Source of the DNA: Pseudoalteromonas carrageenovora IAM 12662
Lineage (GTDB): Bacteria; Pseudomonadota; Gammaproteobacteria; Enterobacterales; Alteromonadaceae
Direction of reading: 5' to 3'
DNA: 64,000 nucleotides
Assembly (NCBI RefSeq): GCF_900239935.1
Contig: NZ_LT965928.1
Span: 420,945-484,944, forward strand
Shown: piece by piece, positions 1-11,800 of the stretch
How positions within the stretch are numbered: the stretch's first letter is position 1
Layout of the letters: every line of letters begins with the position of its first letter
Translations under genes and position numbers: made by a program
Notes under the pieces: model-generated
Told to the model about the DNA's origin: nothing
Seen by the model: only the letters and a program-made list of their open reading frames with translations
Databases searched by the model: none

Positions 1-2106
1 CCTGTGACTCTCGATCACTATCGCTTATCTATGAGTGATAATACGGGCTTAACGTGTGAAGCAAAAGAAATGACACTTACTGCCTGTGCAAACGATGCGT
101 GTGATTTATTGTTTGATGAACCGTCTAGTTTGAACTTATCGCCAGATAATAGCGGACAGCAGAGCTGGGTTACGGGAGAAAATATTAATTTTACAGGCTC
201 AACAAGTGTTGAGTTTGCCAAGCGCACAACCGGGAGCGTCACTTTTGGCTATAACACCGCAGACCCTTCGGCTCCGCTTCGCTGTTATATTGCAGGTAAT
301 AATGTTGGGCTTAGTGGCTGTAAAGTGACGTTTTCAGATGCAGGGTTTATTTTTAATAACGAAACCGATGGCAACACAACTATACCTACTCAGTTATCAG
401 CTAAACCTTCAAACACTGGTTTTAATGCCAAAGCGCTCTCAATTCAAGCAGTTAAAACAAATACTACTACCGGCGTATGTGAAGCTGCTTTTCCTGCGGG
501 CGGTGATGTAAACTTAGATTTAGCCTATACATGCAGTGCAGGGGCGAGCTGCACTGACCCTATTGTATTGAGCAATAACAATAATGACTATAGTGTTGAG
601 CAGGCATACCAGACTTTTACTATAAATTTTGATAATGATTCTAAAGCGCCCATTATTATTAATTATCCTGATGCAGGTAAACTCAGCCTAAATGTAAAAA
701 CCAATTTAATATTAGATCCCGTAACTAATTTATCGGTTAATTTAACAGGTAGCTCTAATGAATATGTTGTTAAACCATTTGGACTCGCAATGAGTGTTGA
801 AAACGATGGTTATGCAACAGATGCTAATGGCAGTTTGTTTAGACTAACTGGTGAAGCATTTAACTTAAAAATGAATGCTGTGCAATGGCTCTCAGGGCAA
901 GACACTAATAACGATGGCTACCCAGATAACTACAGCAACATTAATAGTAATCCTATTGCTAAACACTTTATCACAGAGCAACCGTTAGTAGCGGCAACAA
1001 TAAAAGCCCCTTTATCTGGTGTATCAGGTACGCTTGAAGCTATGAGTAATGTTGCCTTTAGTGATACAGGGGACTTAAGCGAATCTGTATCGCAGTATAA
1101 TTACGACCAAGTGGGTATTGTTGATTTAATAGCCGGATTGCAAGATGCAGATTACTTTGGGGCTGGTGATGTAAAAGGGGCGCTTTATAATGTAGGTCGC
1201 TTTGCACCTTCACAGTTTCAAATATTAGGAATACAAGCCGCTGCACAATGTACGCGCTATGGCAGCAACTTAACTTACCTTGAGCAACCTTTTGAGCTTA
1301 GCTTTACAGTGCAGGCTCAAAACCAAAATAATCAGTTAATGGCAAATTACCGTGATGGGTTTGATAAATCCTTAGTATCCATCAACGCTGAAAATAACGA
1401 GGCCGGTAATTATATACCTGCAACGAGTTTTACTAGCCGACTTGTAAACCTAGGTAATAGCAACTGGGGAGATATCAGCGACGGCCAGTGGCAAATGAGC
1501 GAACTCAACACCACACTTGAAAGATTAGGAGTAGGACAACCAGATGGGCCATTTGCCATGGTCAGTTTAATGGCAACAGTTACTAATATTGAGGGGGCGA
1601 TGCTTGTCGATGCTAACGAAAAGCCAAGCACACAAGCAGCGTGTACAACTGATTGTGATTCTTTGACGTTAAATACGCTGCCAATACAGTTTAGGTTTGG
1701 CCGTTTAGTATTAGGTAACAATGCAGGCTCAGATTTAGATCCATTACTTATTCCCATGCAAGCGCAATATTACAATGGCAGTGGGTTTGTTAATAATGCC
1801 GATGATAATTGCAGTGTGTTCGAGCATCCCCAAATTACGCAAGTATCACCTTCGAGCCCGCAACTGAGTTATGAATATGGCGCAGGGGGCGCTGGGCAAT
1901 TAGAGTCGGGCAGTTATCCTGCAAATAATGGTATTTATGCGCAGCCTAATGGTTTAGGAGAGTTTACCTTAGAATATAATACTTACGATTGGCTAAAATG
2001 GGATTGGCAAGGGGATGGCACACAACTTAATCCTCACGCTATTTTACAATTTGGTCGCTTTAGAGGAAATGATCGGGTTATTTACTGGCGTGAAACACGC
2101 GAATAG
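1..2106 (+). CDS. mshQ: MSHA biogenesis protein MshQ-like (DUF6701), 5'-truncated
   Basis: The frame is already open at base 1 and the first in-frame GTG at base 4 is internal, so this is the C-terminal ~700 residues of a larger extracellular protein. The sequence is Thr/Ser/Asn/Gly-rich and beta-strand-like, with several scattered Cys that would suit disulfides outside the cytoplasm. It ends FGRFRGNDRVIYWRETRE, the characteristic end of the DUF6701 region of MshQ-type proteins, which sit at the distal end of mannose-sensitive haemagglutinin (type IV pilus) clusters. MshQ is thought to be surface or pilus associated, but its exact role is not established. The other msh genes would lie upstream of the window. 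Family assignment is by recognition of the C-terminal region and the position before mreB; the N-terminal part cannot be judged. Confidence 0.8.
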   Translation, partial: PVTLDHYRLSMSDNTGLTCEAKEMTLTACANDACDLLFDEPSSLNLSPDNSGQQSWVTGENINFTGSTSVEFAKRTTGSVTFGYNTADPSAPLRCYIAGNNVGLSGCKVTFSDAGFIFNNETDGNTTIPTQLSAKPSNTGFNAKALSIQAVKTNTTTGVCEAAFPAGGDVNLDLAYTCSAGASCTDPIVLSNNNNDYSVEQAYQTFTINFDNDSKAPIIINYPDAGKLSLNVKTNLILDPVTNLSVNLTGSSNEYVVKPFGLAMSVENDGYATDANGSLFRLTGEAFNLKMNAVQWLSGQDTNNDGYPDNYSNINSNPIAKHFITEQPLVAATIKAPLSGVSGTLEAMSNVAFSDTGDLSESVSQYNYDQVGIVDLIAGLQDADYFGAGDVKGALYNVGRFAPSQFQILGIQAAAQCTRYGSNLTYLEQPFELSFTVQAQNQNNQLMANYRDGFDKSLVSINAENNEAGNYIPATSFTSRLVNLGNSNWGDISDGQWQMSELNTTLERLGVGQPDGPFAMVSLMATVTNIEGAMLVDANEKPSTQAACTTDCDSLTLNTLPIQFRFGRLVLGNNAGSDLDPLLIPMQAQYYNGSGFVNNADDNCSVFEHPQITQVSPSSPQLSYEYGAGGAGQLESGSYPANNGIYAQPNGLGEFTLEYNTYDWLKWDWQGDGTQLNPHAILQFGRFRGNDRVIYWRETRE

Positions 2107-2227
2107 TTGTAAACTAAGATAATAATTGAACAAAGCTTGTGTTTTGTGCTGCAAGTACATAGCATAAGGCTTTAATTATAAAAAATAATAACGACCAAAT
2201 AATTGCCGCTTTTTGGGACTGGAATAT

Positions 2228-4276
2228 ATGCGAATTACTCCTTTATCTCTGTTAATTTCAGCTAGTTTGTTAGCTAGTAGTGCATTTGCACAAGACACTG
2301 CTACAGTAACTGGAATTGAGTCAGAGATTAGTGTTAAACAGACAGAATACGATAACTCGACAAGAATACTTGAAAAACATCTTAAAGAAGAAAGTCAGTT
2401 ACAAAATCAATTAGAGCTACTTCGCTCTCGTTCTACAGAGCTAGATAAAGAAAAAAACCAAGCGCTCGATGCGATGAACGAAATGTACCGTCGTTTAATT
2501 GATGATCCAACTATAGATATTAGTGCAGCACAATCGCGCTATCAAAAAGCTGTGGTTGATCATAAGCAAAACAAAGATGATATTTCTATGCAGTTGGCGG
2601 CAATTGCATCCCACCGTAAAGACATCGAACAAATCCGCGTGGCTAAACACACGCTTTTAAATACGCTAGAGAGCTTAAAAGAGCAGTTAACTACAGCTCG
2701 AGTAGAGCGCTTACGCAACGAGTTTACGCGTGAAGGCACACTTGAAGTTAACCACACTATTAACTGTAAGCGCACCGAAACACTTGCGGCATGTGAGCAA
2801 CGCGGTCAGCAAATGGGCTTACAAAAAGCAACTAAGCGCTTTGTAGATCAAATATTTGCAAACTTAACAGAAGAGCGCATTGTTGAGCCAAAACGCAACT
2901 TAGCTGGCGCTCAAGTGCAAATTTTAAGTAGCCATGTAGTAAATAGTGCCTTTAGCGGACAAGGTAATTATAACGTTAATTTAAGCGTTACTATGCGCGG
3001 CGAAGTAAACAGTAGCCGTTTATGTAGCTTATTAAGTATTGATAACCGTTATTGCTCTGAATACGGCACGCCGCTTTCAGCAGCTTACCAACCAGCTTAT
3101 GGCACAACATTTACCGATAGTCAGTTAACATTCAGTAATACCAAGGATAATGCCAGCACAGTTTCGGTTTCTCGTTTAAATGAACAACCAGTGCGCGATT
3201 ATTCAGTTAAATCTGCGCCGGTAAAAAGAGATTACCCTAGCATTACTAACAAAAAGCAGGATCAAACAGTAGAGCTAACATTACGTTCTAATGTATATGA
3301 TGACGAAGTGTTTATTGACGGTGTTAGCTTTGGCTCTACACGTTTAATTACGCGTTTACCTCGCGGTGTGCATAACGTTGAAGTACGTAAGTTGGGCTAT
3401 AAACCGTTTCAGGTACGCGTGGATCTTAATAAAGCACAAACAATCCATGCAAATTTAGTAAAAAAGCCTGAGTCGATTGCTGCACCGACCTACACTCGTG
3501 AGCAACCAGAAGTTAAAACTCGTCAGGTTAGTGAAAACGTTAATGTACTCAATACAAACGTAAAAACGCCTATAGTAGTTATTCCTGCGGGCAAATTTAA
3601 AATGGGCGACATTAATGGCAATGGTTTAGCCAATGAACGCCCTGTAATTGAAAAAGTAATAGCGAGTTCTTTTGCTATGCAAAGCAAAGAAGTAACCGTA
3701 GGAGCCTACGAAAAATTTGTAGCTAATACTGGTTATAAAACGCAAGCAGAGCAAAATAAAGGGTGTGCGTATTATTTAAATGGCGAACCAGTATGGGAAG
3801 CTAATTTAAACTGGCGCAACCCAGGTTTTGAGCAAGGCAGTGATTTTCCGGCTGTATGTTTAACTTATAACGATGCTAAAGCTTATGCTGAGTGGTTATC
3901 AGGTCAAACAGGCCAACAGTTTCGTCTACCAAATGAAGTTGAGTGGGAATATGCAGCACGCGCAGGAACTGAAACAGAATACCCTTGGGGTAACGAAATT
4001 GGTAAAAACTTAGCAAACTGTGGTTGGTGTGGTAGTGAATGGTCAAACAGACGCGCAGCACCGGTAGGGTCTTTTTCTCCTAATGCATTTGGATTATACG
4101 ATACCGTAGGCAATGTATGGGAATGGACTAACAAAGAATCTGGTGAGTCGGATGTAGCGGTAAGAGGCGGAGCGTGGAACTTTGCACCAAGTCTTGCACG
4201 TGCATCTACGCGTTTAATTTTAGCGCCTGACTTTAGATCTAACTACATTGGTTTTCGCTTAGTTCGCGAACGATAA
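2228..4276 (+). CDS. Secreted coiled-coil / PEGA / SUMF1-like (formylglycine-generating-enzyme fold) protein
   Basis: The start is placed at ATG 2228 rather than an in-frame TTG at 2213, because it directly precedes a Sec signal peptide (MRITPLSLLISASLLASSAFA) and has GGGA/GGAA upstream. The mature 660-residue protein has a Glu/Gln/Lys-rich coiled coil (about 30-165), a middle region with a Cys pair, a PEGA domain (about 340-410; VFIDGVSFGSTR and LPRGVHNVEVRKLGYKPF) and a C-terminal SUMF1/FGE fold (about 460-682; IPAGKFKMG, FRLPNEVEWEYAARAG, YPWGNE, GLYDTVGNVWEW, FRLVRER). The catalytic Cys pair of true FGEs, expected just after the RGG motif, is not there (RGGAWNFAPSLARAST), so it is probably a binding or structural protein. 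It lies between mshQ and mreB and has its own terminator. Function unknown. Confidence 0.8.
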   Translation: MRITPLSLLISASLLASSAFAQDTATVTGIESEISVKQTEYDNSTRILEKHLKEESQLQNQLELLRSRSTELDKEKNQALDAMNEMYRRLIDDPTIDISAAQSRYQKAVVDHKQNKDDISMQLAAIASHRKDIEQIRVAKHTLLNTLESLKEQLTTARVERLRNEFTREGTLEVNHTINCKRTETLAACEQRGQQMGLQKATKRFVDQIFANLTEERIVEPKRNLAGAQVQILSSHVVNSAFSGQGNYNVNLSVTMRGEVNSSRLCSLLSIDNRYCSEYGTPLSAAYQPAYGTTFTDSQLTFSNTKDNASTVSVSRLNEQPVRDYSVKSAPVKRDYPSITNKKQDQTVELTLRSNVYDDEVFIDGVSFGSTRLITRLPRGVHNVEVRKLGYKPFQVRVDLNKAQTIHANLVKKPESIAAPTYTREQPEVKTRQVSENVNVLNTNVKTPIVVIPAGKFKMGDINGNGLANERPVIEKVIASSFAMQSKEVTVGAYEKFVANTGYKTQAEQNKGCAYYLNGEPVWEANLNWRNPGFEQGSDFPAVCLTYNDAKAYAEWLSGQTGQQFRLPNEVEWEYAARAGTETEYPWGNEIGKNLANCGWCGSEWSNRRAAPVGSFSPNAFGLYDTVGNVWEWTNKESGESDVAVRGGAWNFAPSLARASTRLILAPDFRSNYIGFRLVRER

Positions 4277-4285
4277 AAACTCAAT

Positions 4286-4308
4286 AAGGAAGCTTTGCTT
4301 CCTTTTTT
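4286..4308 (+). terminator. Rho-independent terminator after the SUMF1-like gene
   Basis: Perfect 8-bp stem (AAGGAAGC, 4286-4293, with GCTTCCTT, 4297-4304), 3-base loop and T-run to 4308, ten bases after the stop codon. It separates this gene from the mreB operon. Confidence 0.85.
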
Positions 4309-4378
4309 CACAAATTTACAAAGGCAGCTGCGCTTTATATTGCTCATCTATTTAAGCATGTTAAAGTGAGGCAGCTAA

Positions 4379-5454
<1,076 letters not shown>

Positions 5455-5455
<1 letters not shown>

Positions 5456-6297
5456 TGAAATTAATGTTTGGACGCACAGTCTCTTTGCAACTGCGACTTT
5501 TTGTCGCAGTGCTTTTGAGTATCGTACTCATAGCAGGAGACAAATATACACAAGGTGGTACGGTTGTCCGTACTAGTCTTAATACTCTTGTAAGCCCTCT
5601 AATTTACGTTGCTAATTTACCCTACGAATTATTTAGCTTAGGTGCTAAAAGCCTGCACACACGCGACCAACTCCTTACCGAAAATGAAGCGCTGAAAAAA
5701 AAGCAAATGCTTCAAAGCGAGCAATTGCAGCAGTACCAATTTTTAGCGAGAGAAAATCAAAAGCTACGTGCTTTGTTAGGCTCATCGGCTAAGCAATCTA
5801 ATCGTAAAATTATTGCTCAAGTACTCTCGGTACATTCAAACCCTTATAGTCATCAGGTTGTTATTAATCGTGGTACTACTGATGGGCTCAGTGAAGGGCA
5901 AGCTGTAATTGACGAAATGGGTGTAGTGGGGCAGCTTACTAAGGTGGGGTCAACTACGTCACGCGTTTTACTGATGACCGACACAACACATGCAACACCT
6001 GTTCGCATATTACGAAATGATGTACGTACCGTGGTTGAAGGCATAGGTAAAATTAACGTCGTCAAGCTTTCTCACGTGCCGCACAGTTTAGATGTACGAA
6101 TTGGTGATGTACTTGTTACATCAGGCTTAGGCGGAACCTTCCCAGAGGGTTACCCTGTAGCGGTAGTCACTGAAATAAACCGTGATGAAGGACGCCCATT
6201 TGCGCAAGTATTTGCAGAGCCTATAGCGCAGCTAGACCGTATTCGATTGCTTGTTATTTTATGGCGTAATCAACAGGAGCAAATCAACGATGATTAA
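5455..6297 (+). CDS. mreC: Rod-shape-determining protein MreC
   Basis: 280 residues: a short cytoplasmic N-terminus, one membrane segment (about 10-28, LRLFVAVLLSIVLIAG), a periplasmic coiled coil (about 70-110, QLLTENEALKKKQ...ENQKLRALLG) and the beta-rich MreC core with QVLSVHSNPYSHQVVINRGT, GVVGQL and VTSGLGGTFPEGYPVAVV. The bitopic protein activates PBP2 and links MreB to the wall machinery. It starts at the TAATG junction with mreB and overlaps mreD by 8 bp (ATGATTAA), indicating translational coupling. It is shorter than E. coli MreC (367), which has a variable C-terminal tail. Confidence 0.97.
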
Positions 6298-6769
6298 CCG
6301 TTATTCATTGTTAATTGCACTGAGCATCTTTTTTGCTTTAATAATGGCATTAATGCCACTGCCATTTTCATTTGAACCATTTAGACCCGACTGGGTTTTA
6401 CTTGTGCTTATGTATTGGTCACTGGCTGTACCGCACAGATTAAATATAGGCACAGCTTGGGTTGTTGGCTTACTCATAGATTTAGCGTCGGGTTCTCCGC
6501 TTGGCGTAAACTCGCTCACATTCTCAGTATGTATATTTGTTACCGCGAGTAACTTTCAAAAAATTCGTAACTTCTCGCTTTGGCAACAAAGCTTACTGAT
6601 TGGTCTATTTTTAACGCTGTATCATTTAATGCAGTTTTGGCTAAATCACTTTTTGTTAGGGGTTTATTTTAATCCTCAGTATTTATGGCCAGTAGCAACC
6701 GGTATGGTGAGTTGGTTTTGGGTATTTTTACTGCTTCGCAAATATCGTAGACACTTTAGGATCAGGTAA
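6290..6769 (+). CDS. mreD: Rod-shape-determining protein MreD
   Basis: 159-residue integral membrane protein with about five hydrophobic segments. The signature PFRPDWVLLVLMYWSLAVPHR near the N-terminus and the GTAWVVGLLIDLASGSPLG loop are typical of MreD. I take ATG 6290 (MINRYSLLIAL) as the start, overlapping mreC by 8 bp; the frame is open upstream to 6251 but that would add a polar extension inside mreC. It is part of the elongasome with MreB and MreC. The TAA overlaps the maf start (TAATG). Confidence 0.95.
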   Translation: MINRYSLLIALSIFFALIMALMPLPFSFEPFRPDWVLLVLMYWSLAVPHRLNIGTAWVVGLLIDLASGSPLGVNSLTFSVCIFVTASNFQKIRNFSLWQQSLLIGLFLTLYHLMQFWLNHFLLGVYFNPQYLWPVATGMVSWFWVFLLLRKYRRHFRIR

Positions 6770-7338
6770 TGACTTGTGCAGTATATTTGGCATCAGCCTC
6801 CCCACGTCGTAAAGAATTATTAAGTCAGTTAGGTATCGAGTTTACTCAATTTAGTGTTGATGCCGATGAAAGTCCATTACCAAACGAACAACCTAGAGCA
6901 CTTGTTGAACGCTTAGCAAGGTTAAAGGCGCAAAGTGGGGTTGCACTTGGTTATACCGACCGCCCAGTACTAGGCAGTGATACAGTGGTTGTTATCGATA
7001 ATCAGTCACTTGGTAAACCACGCGATAAAGACGATTTTACAGCCACTTTAAAACGCCTTTCAGGTAATACACATCAGGTGTTAACTGCCGTTGCATTTGC
7101 TAGTGAAACTGACGTCGTTAGCTGCGTAGTAAGTACCGATGTAACCTTTAAAACATTAACTGATCAAGAGATAAATGACTATTGGGAGTCAAAAGAGCCG
7201 CAAGATAAAGCCGGTGGCTATGGCATCCAAGGGTTAGGTGGTCGCTTTGTAACTCACATTGCGGGTAGCTATTTTGCCGTAGTAGGCTTACCTTTATACG
7301 AGACCGAACAATTATTACAAGCATTCTTAAGAAGGTAG
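6769..7338 (+). CDS. maf: Maf/YhdE nucleoside triphosphate pyrophosphatase
   Basis: 189 residues with the Maf signature LASASPRRKELLSQLG at the N-terminus, the acidic active-site stretch VLGSDTVV, LGKPRDKDDF and KAGGYGIQGLGGRFV. YhdE-type Maf proteins hydrolyse dTTP and UTP, and modified pyrimidine nucleotides, to the monophosphate and pyrophosphate in the cytosol, a house-cleaning role; overexpression inhibits septum formation. The position between mreD and rng is the conserved gammaproteobacterial order. One base separates its TAG from the rng start. The dTTP/UTP subtype is inferred from the neighbourhood. Confidence 0.93.
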   Translation: MTCAVYLASASPRRKELLSQLGIEFTQFSVDADESPLPNEQPRALVERLARLKAQSGVALGYTDRPVLGSDTVVVIDNQSLGKPRDKDDFTATLKRLSGNTHQVLTAVAFASETDVVSCVVSTDVTFKTLTDQEINDYWESKEPQDKAGGYGIQGLGGRFVTHIAGSYFAVVGLPLYETEQLLQAFLRR

Positions 7339-7339
7339 C

Positions 7340-8812
7340 ATGAGTACAGAATTACTAATAAATGTCACGCCAAGTGAAAGCCGTGTTGCCCTGATCGAAA
7401 ATGGTGTACTTCAAGAAATCCAATTAGAGCGAATTGGGAACCTCGGTATTGTAGGCAATATTTACCTAGGAAAAATTAGCCGTGTTTTACCCGGTATGCA
7501 AGCTGCATTTGTAGATATAGGCCTAGATAAAGCTGCTTTTTTGCACGCTTCAGATATTGTAAACAGCGCCTCAATTGTTGAAGGTGTTGACGACGAGCCT
7601 ATTAAAAAAGTACAAGATATTCGCGAGCTTGTCCGCCAAGGGCAATACATTATGGTACAAGTGGTTAAAGACCCATTAGGTACTAAAGGCGCAAGGCTCA
7701 CCACCGATATCACTATTCCATCTCGCTACTTAGTATTTATGCCAGATGCTACCCATGTAGGCGTAAGCCAGCGTATAGAAACAGAAGAAGAGCGCTCACG
7801 CCTTAAAAAAATAGTTGCTGAATATGGCGACGATAATGGCAGCTTTATTGTGCGTACCGCTGCCGAAGGGGCAAGTGAAGAAGAGCTACGTCACGATGCT
7901 GGTTTTTTAAGAAAGCTTTGGGAGAGAATTACTTCTCGTAGGCAAAAAACCAGTAAAGCCAGTATTTTGCATGAAGATTTAACGCTCGCTTTTAGAACCC
8001 TACGTGATTACGTAGGTGAGGACATGGAGCGTATTAGAGTCGACTCAAAGCTGACTTATGAAGAGCTAAAGTTATTTACAGAAGAGTTTGTACCGCTGCT
8101 TTCTCAAGTTTTAGAGTACTACCCGGGCGAGCGACCTATTTTTGATTTGTTTGATGTTGAAACAGAAATTCAAAAAGCACTACACCGTAAGGTAACGCTT
8201 AAATCGGGTGGTTATATTATTATTGACCAAACTGAAGCGATGACCACGGTTGATGTAAATACGGGGGCATTTGTAGGCCATCGTAATTTAGAAGAGACTA
8301 TTTTTAATACCAATGTAGAGGCAACGTCAGCAATTGCGCGTCAGCTTAGACTGCGTAATTTAGGCGGTATTATCATAATCGACTTTATTGATATGGTAAG
8401 TGAAGATCATAAGCGCCGTGTATTGCACTCACTTGAGTCAGCGCTTGCAAAAGATCGCACTAAAACAAATATTAATGGCCTTTCTGCGCTTGGCCTTGTT
8501 GAAATGACACGTAAACGAACGCGTGAAAGCTTAGAACATGTTTTGTGTGATGTTTGCCCTGCGTGTTCAGGACGCGGCTCGCAAAAAACAGTAGAGACCG
8601 TTTGCTACGAAATTTTACGTGAAATAGTGCGTGTAAACCGAGCTTATGCAGCCGACAAGTTTATGGTTTACGCGGCACCAGCAGTGAGCGAGGCATTACT
8701 GAATGATGAGTATCATAACCTGGCTGAGCTTGAACTATTTATAGGAAAGCAAGTCAACATTCAAACAGAGAGCTTATACAGCCAAGAGCAGTTTGATGTG
8801 GTAATGATGTAA
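7340..8812 (+). CDS. rng: Ribonuclease G
   Basis: 490 residues (E. coli RNase G has 489). The N-terminal S1-type RNA-binding region contains GNIYLGKISRVLPGMQAAFVDIG. Catalytic Asp residues lie in TTVDVNTGAFVGHRNLEETI and IIIIDFIDM. The Zn-link motif is CPACSGRG, and EMTRKRTRESL is conserved. It is a 5'-end-dependent endoribonuclease that matures the 16S rRNA 5' end and cleaves some mRNAs. Length and the lack of the long RNase E scaffold tail rule out RNase E. Its stop codon forms TAATG with the next start (8812), the same coupling seen at mreB/mreC and mreD/maf. Confidence 0.97.
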   Translation: MSTELLINVTPSESRVALIENGVLQEIQLERIGNLGIVGNIYLGKISRVLPGMQAAFVDIGLDKAAFLHASDIVNSASIVEGVDDEPIKKVQDIRELVRQGQYIMVQVVKDPLGTKGARLTTDITIPSRYLVFMPDATHVGVSQRIETEEERSRLKKIVAEYGDDNGSFIVRTAAEGASEEELRHDAGFLRKLWERITSRRQKTSKASILHEDLTLAFRTLRDYVGEDMERIRVDSKLTYEELKLFTEEFVPLLSQVLEYYPGERPIFDLFDVETEIQKALHRKVTLKSGGYIIIDQTEAMTTVDVNTGAFVGHRNLEETIFNTNVEATSAIARQLRLRNLGGIIIIDFIDMVSEDHKRRVLHSLESALAKDRTKTNINGLSALGLVEMTRKRTRESLEHVLCDVCPACSGRGSQKTVETVCYEILREIVRVNRAYAADKFMVYAAPAVSEALLNDEYHNLAELELFIGKQVNIQTESLYSQEQFDVVMM

Positions 8813-11800
8813 TGAAAGCAAAAGCGGTCTGTTTTTTTGTTTTAGAAAGTTATGGCAAACCTGCGCCATAATTTTAGTATTACTGGCCGTTATTGTTTCA
8901 ATCTTAAAGTACACTCTTCCTTATGCGAACGATTACAAAGGAAATATAGAAACCTACCTTCACGATAAGTTTGCAATTAGTCTATCAATAGGCGAAATAT
9001 CTGCAAGCTGGCAGGGCAATGGCCCTGCTCTTGTGCTTGAAGATTTATCGTTTAAAGATAACGAAATCGCCCCTATTTCACTCACCATTGCTAAAACTAG
9101 CCTAGAGCTTAATTTGTGGGAAAGCTTAAAATCCTTTCAGCTAAAATCTAATTACTTTGTTATTAATGGTTTTCATACAAGCGTAAAGGTCGAAAATTTA
9201 TTACAAAGCAATGATGAAGAAGTATCGTTTGAGCAAAAAGAGCTAATAGAAGAGCTATTTTTAGGTGAAACAGGCCACTTTGCAATAGAAAACTCTAGTA
9301 TTAGTTTTATTTTAGAAGATGGCAAAGAGCGTAAACTACTTTTAAAAAATATTGTATGGCAAAACGAAAATGAGCAGCACTTAGGCAGTGGGAGTTTAGC
9401 GTTACCGGGTATCTCCGTTGGAAACTTTGATGCACGCATCGCACTTACTGGCGATACTATAGAGCAAGTAGCAGGCAATATGTATGTACACGCTAATAAG
9501 GTCGATGTATCTAATTGGCTAGCGCAATATATTAATACCGAAAAACAGCAGCTGCACAGTGATATTAATTTACAAGCTTGGCTAAAATTAAATAAAGGCT
9601 TAGTGAGCGACGTAAAAATGCAGTGGCTACCAAGCTTTGTGCGCTGGCAACGAGAAGAGCAAAGTCAGCAAGTAAGCCTAAGCGAAGGTGGTTTTCATTT
9701 ATACCCCGAGCAAAATAGTTGGCATTTAAAAAGTACCGGCTTAACGTTTAATAGTAACGATAAAGCATGGCCAAGCCTTGAGTTTGAAGCGCAACTAGGT
9801 AAACAAAATAAAGTATGGCTTCAGCAAGTTGATTTAGAGCTATTAAGTAATTTGGCAGGGCTCAGTAATTTTAATGATTTAGAGGCGTTACTTGCGCGCC
9901 AACCAAGTGGGCAAATAGATCAAGCTTATTTAAGCTTTAGCAGTGCACAGCATTGGCAGTTATGGTTTGAGGCAAACAATATAGGCTGGCAAGAGTTAAA
10001 CTCTGTACCAGCAGCACAAGCACTTAGAGTTGATGGATTGCTTACGCAAAGCCGCGGCCGAATAAACCTATTTGGAGAAAATGGTACGCTGGTAACGGGC
10101 GAGAGCTTTAGTGGCGATATTAATTATAACCAACTCAATATTGAACTTGATTTAGCTAAACGTACAAACGGCTGGCAAATAAACAGCGATAATATTTGGT
10201 TTGATAATAACGAAGTGACACTCGCCGCTGAGTTACAAATTAGCTTAGGCGATGAGCCTCGTTTAGATCTTTACGCTGAAGCATTTGCTTCCGATGCCAA
10301 AATTGCAGGGCATTACTTTCCATTAAAAGCGATGAGCCCAGGCTTAGTGAGTTACTTAAATGGTGCGATTAAAGGGGGCGAAGTATCTAAAGCGCAAGTG
10401 CTCTTTGCAGGGCCGCTCTCAGGTTTTCCATTTACAGATGGTAGTGGACAGTTCGATGTTTTAGCACAAATAGATAACGCCACTTACCAGTTTGATCCAA
10501 ACTGGCCTACGGTCACTAACGCCAACATACAATTACATTTTGCTAATGAGCGAATGGACATTTATAGCCAGCAAGGCCAATTAGTTAATTTAGAGCTCGG
10601 TAATAGCGTAAAAGTAAGTATTGCCGATTTAATGAATGCCGATGAACTAATAGTACAAATTGATAAAAAAGCGCCGATGGAAAAGTTACATGACTTTTTT
10701 GCTGCCACGCCAATAGCAAACCCCCTTGCTAATATTTTTGAAGTTGTGCAAGGAAAAGGCGAAGTCGAGGCCAATATTGAGCTATTAGTTGGTGATAAAT
10801 TTAAAGGTGGCGCGAGTGTTAGTGGCAAAGTGGCACTTAAAGACTTACCACTTTACATTGCAAACCCAGGCATTGAACTTAAAAAGCTAAATGGCGAACT
10901 GACTTTTAAAAACGACAATATTCGTTTAAATAACGCCACTGCAACGTGGCTTGGCATGCCGATAAAAATTGATTACAACAGCCAAAGTGAAGCAAAAGAT
11001 TACACCGCAAATATTAATATTAAAGCGCAACTAGATGCAGATACGTTAATCGCTAAAGCTCAAGGCATATTAAAAGGCTACTTAAGCGGACAAAGTGAGG
11101 TAGATATTGGCCTTACATTAAACTTTACCGAACAAGGCTTTAATTACCGCGCTCAAGTAAACTCTGAACTGCTGGGTTTAACAAGTACCTTACCCGCGCC
11201 TTATAACAAAACTAGTCAGCAAGTTTGGCCGCTTGATGGGGTAGTGCAAGGTGATGATATTTCCAACCTGATCACTGCCAATGCTAACCAACAGCTATTT
11301 TTTAATGCTATTTTAGAAAGTGGGAAGCCACAGTTTAGCAATGTTAACATTGTACTAGGTAAGCAAGATTTAGGGCTTAACCAAAAAGATTTAAGTGTAA
11401 ATATAAACCTCGAAAAAACTAAATTATCGCCTTGGATAGAATTAATAGATCAAATTATACATGCCGCACAGTCTAAGCCTGATACGCAATCACAAGGCAT
11501 TATGCCGCCACTTAGCGAAGTCGTTGCAAATATAAACACGCTTGATGCAAGTAATATTATTTTTAACGATTTTGAAATGCGTTTAGCGCCGGCGCAAAGC
11601 GACTTATTTTTGAAATTAAATGCAAAGGAGTTGCGTGCAGGAGTACACATTCCTACATCACAACCTAGCCAACCAATTAGAATTAACGCTGATTACTTAA
11701 GGCTTAACTTTGCTGAAAAAGTAGAGCAAGCGCTTGAAGTCACAGACGTACTCCCAAAAGAAGATTTAAATTGGCTTACTAAAGTGCCCGCAATTGAGTT

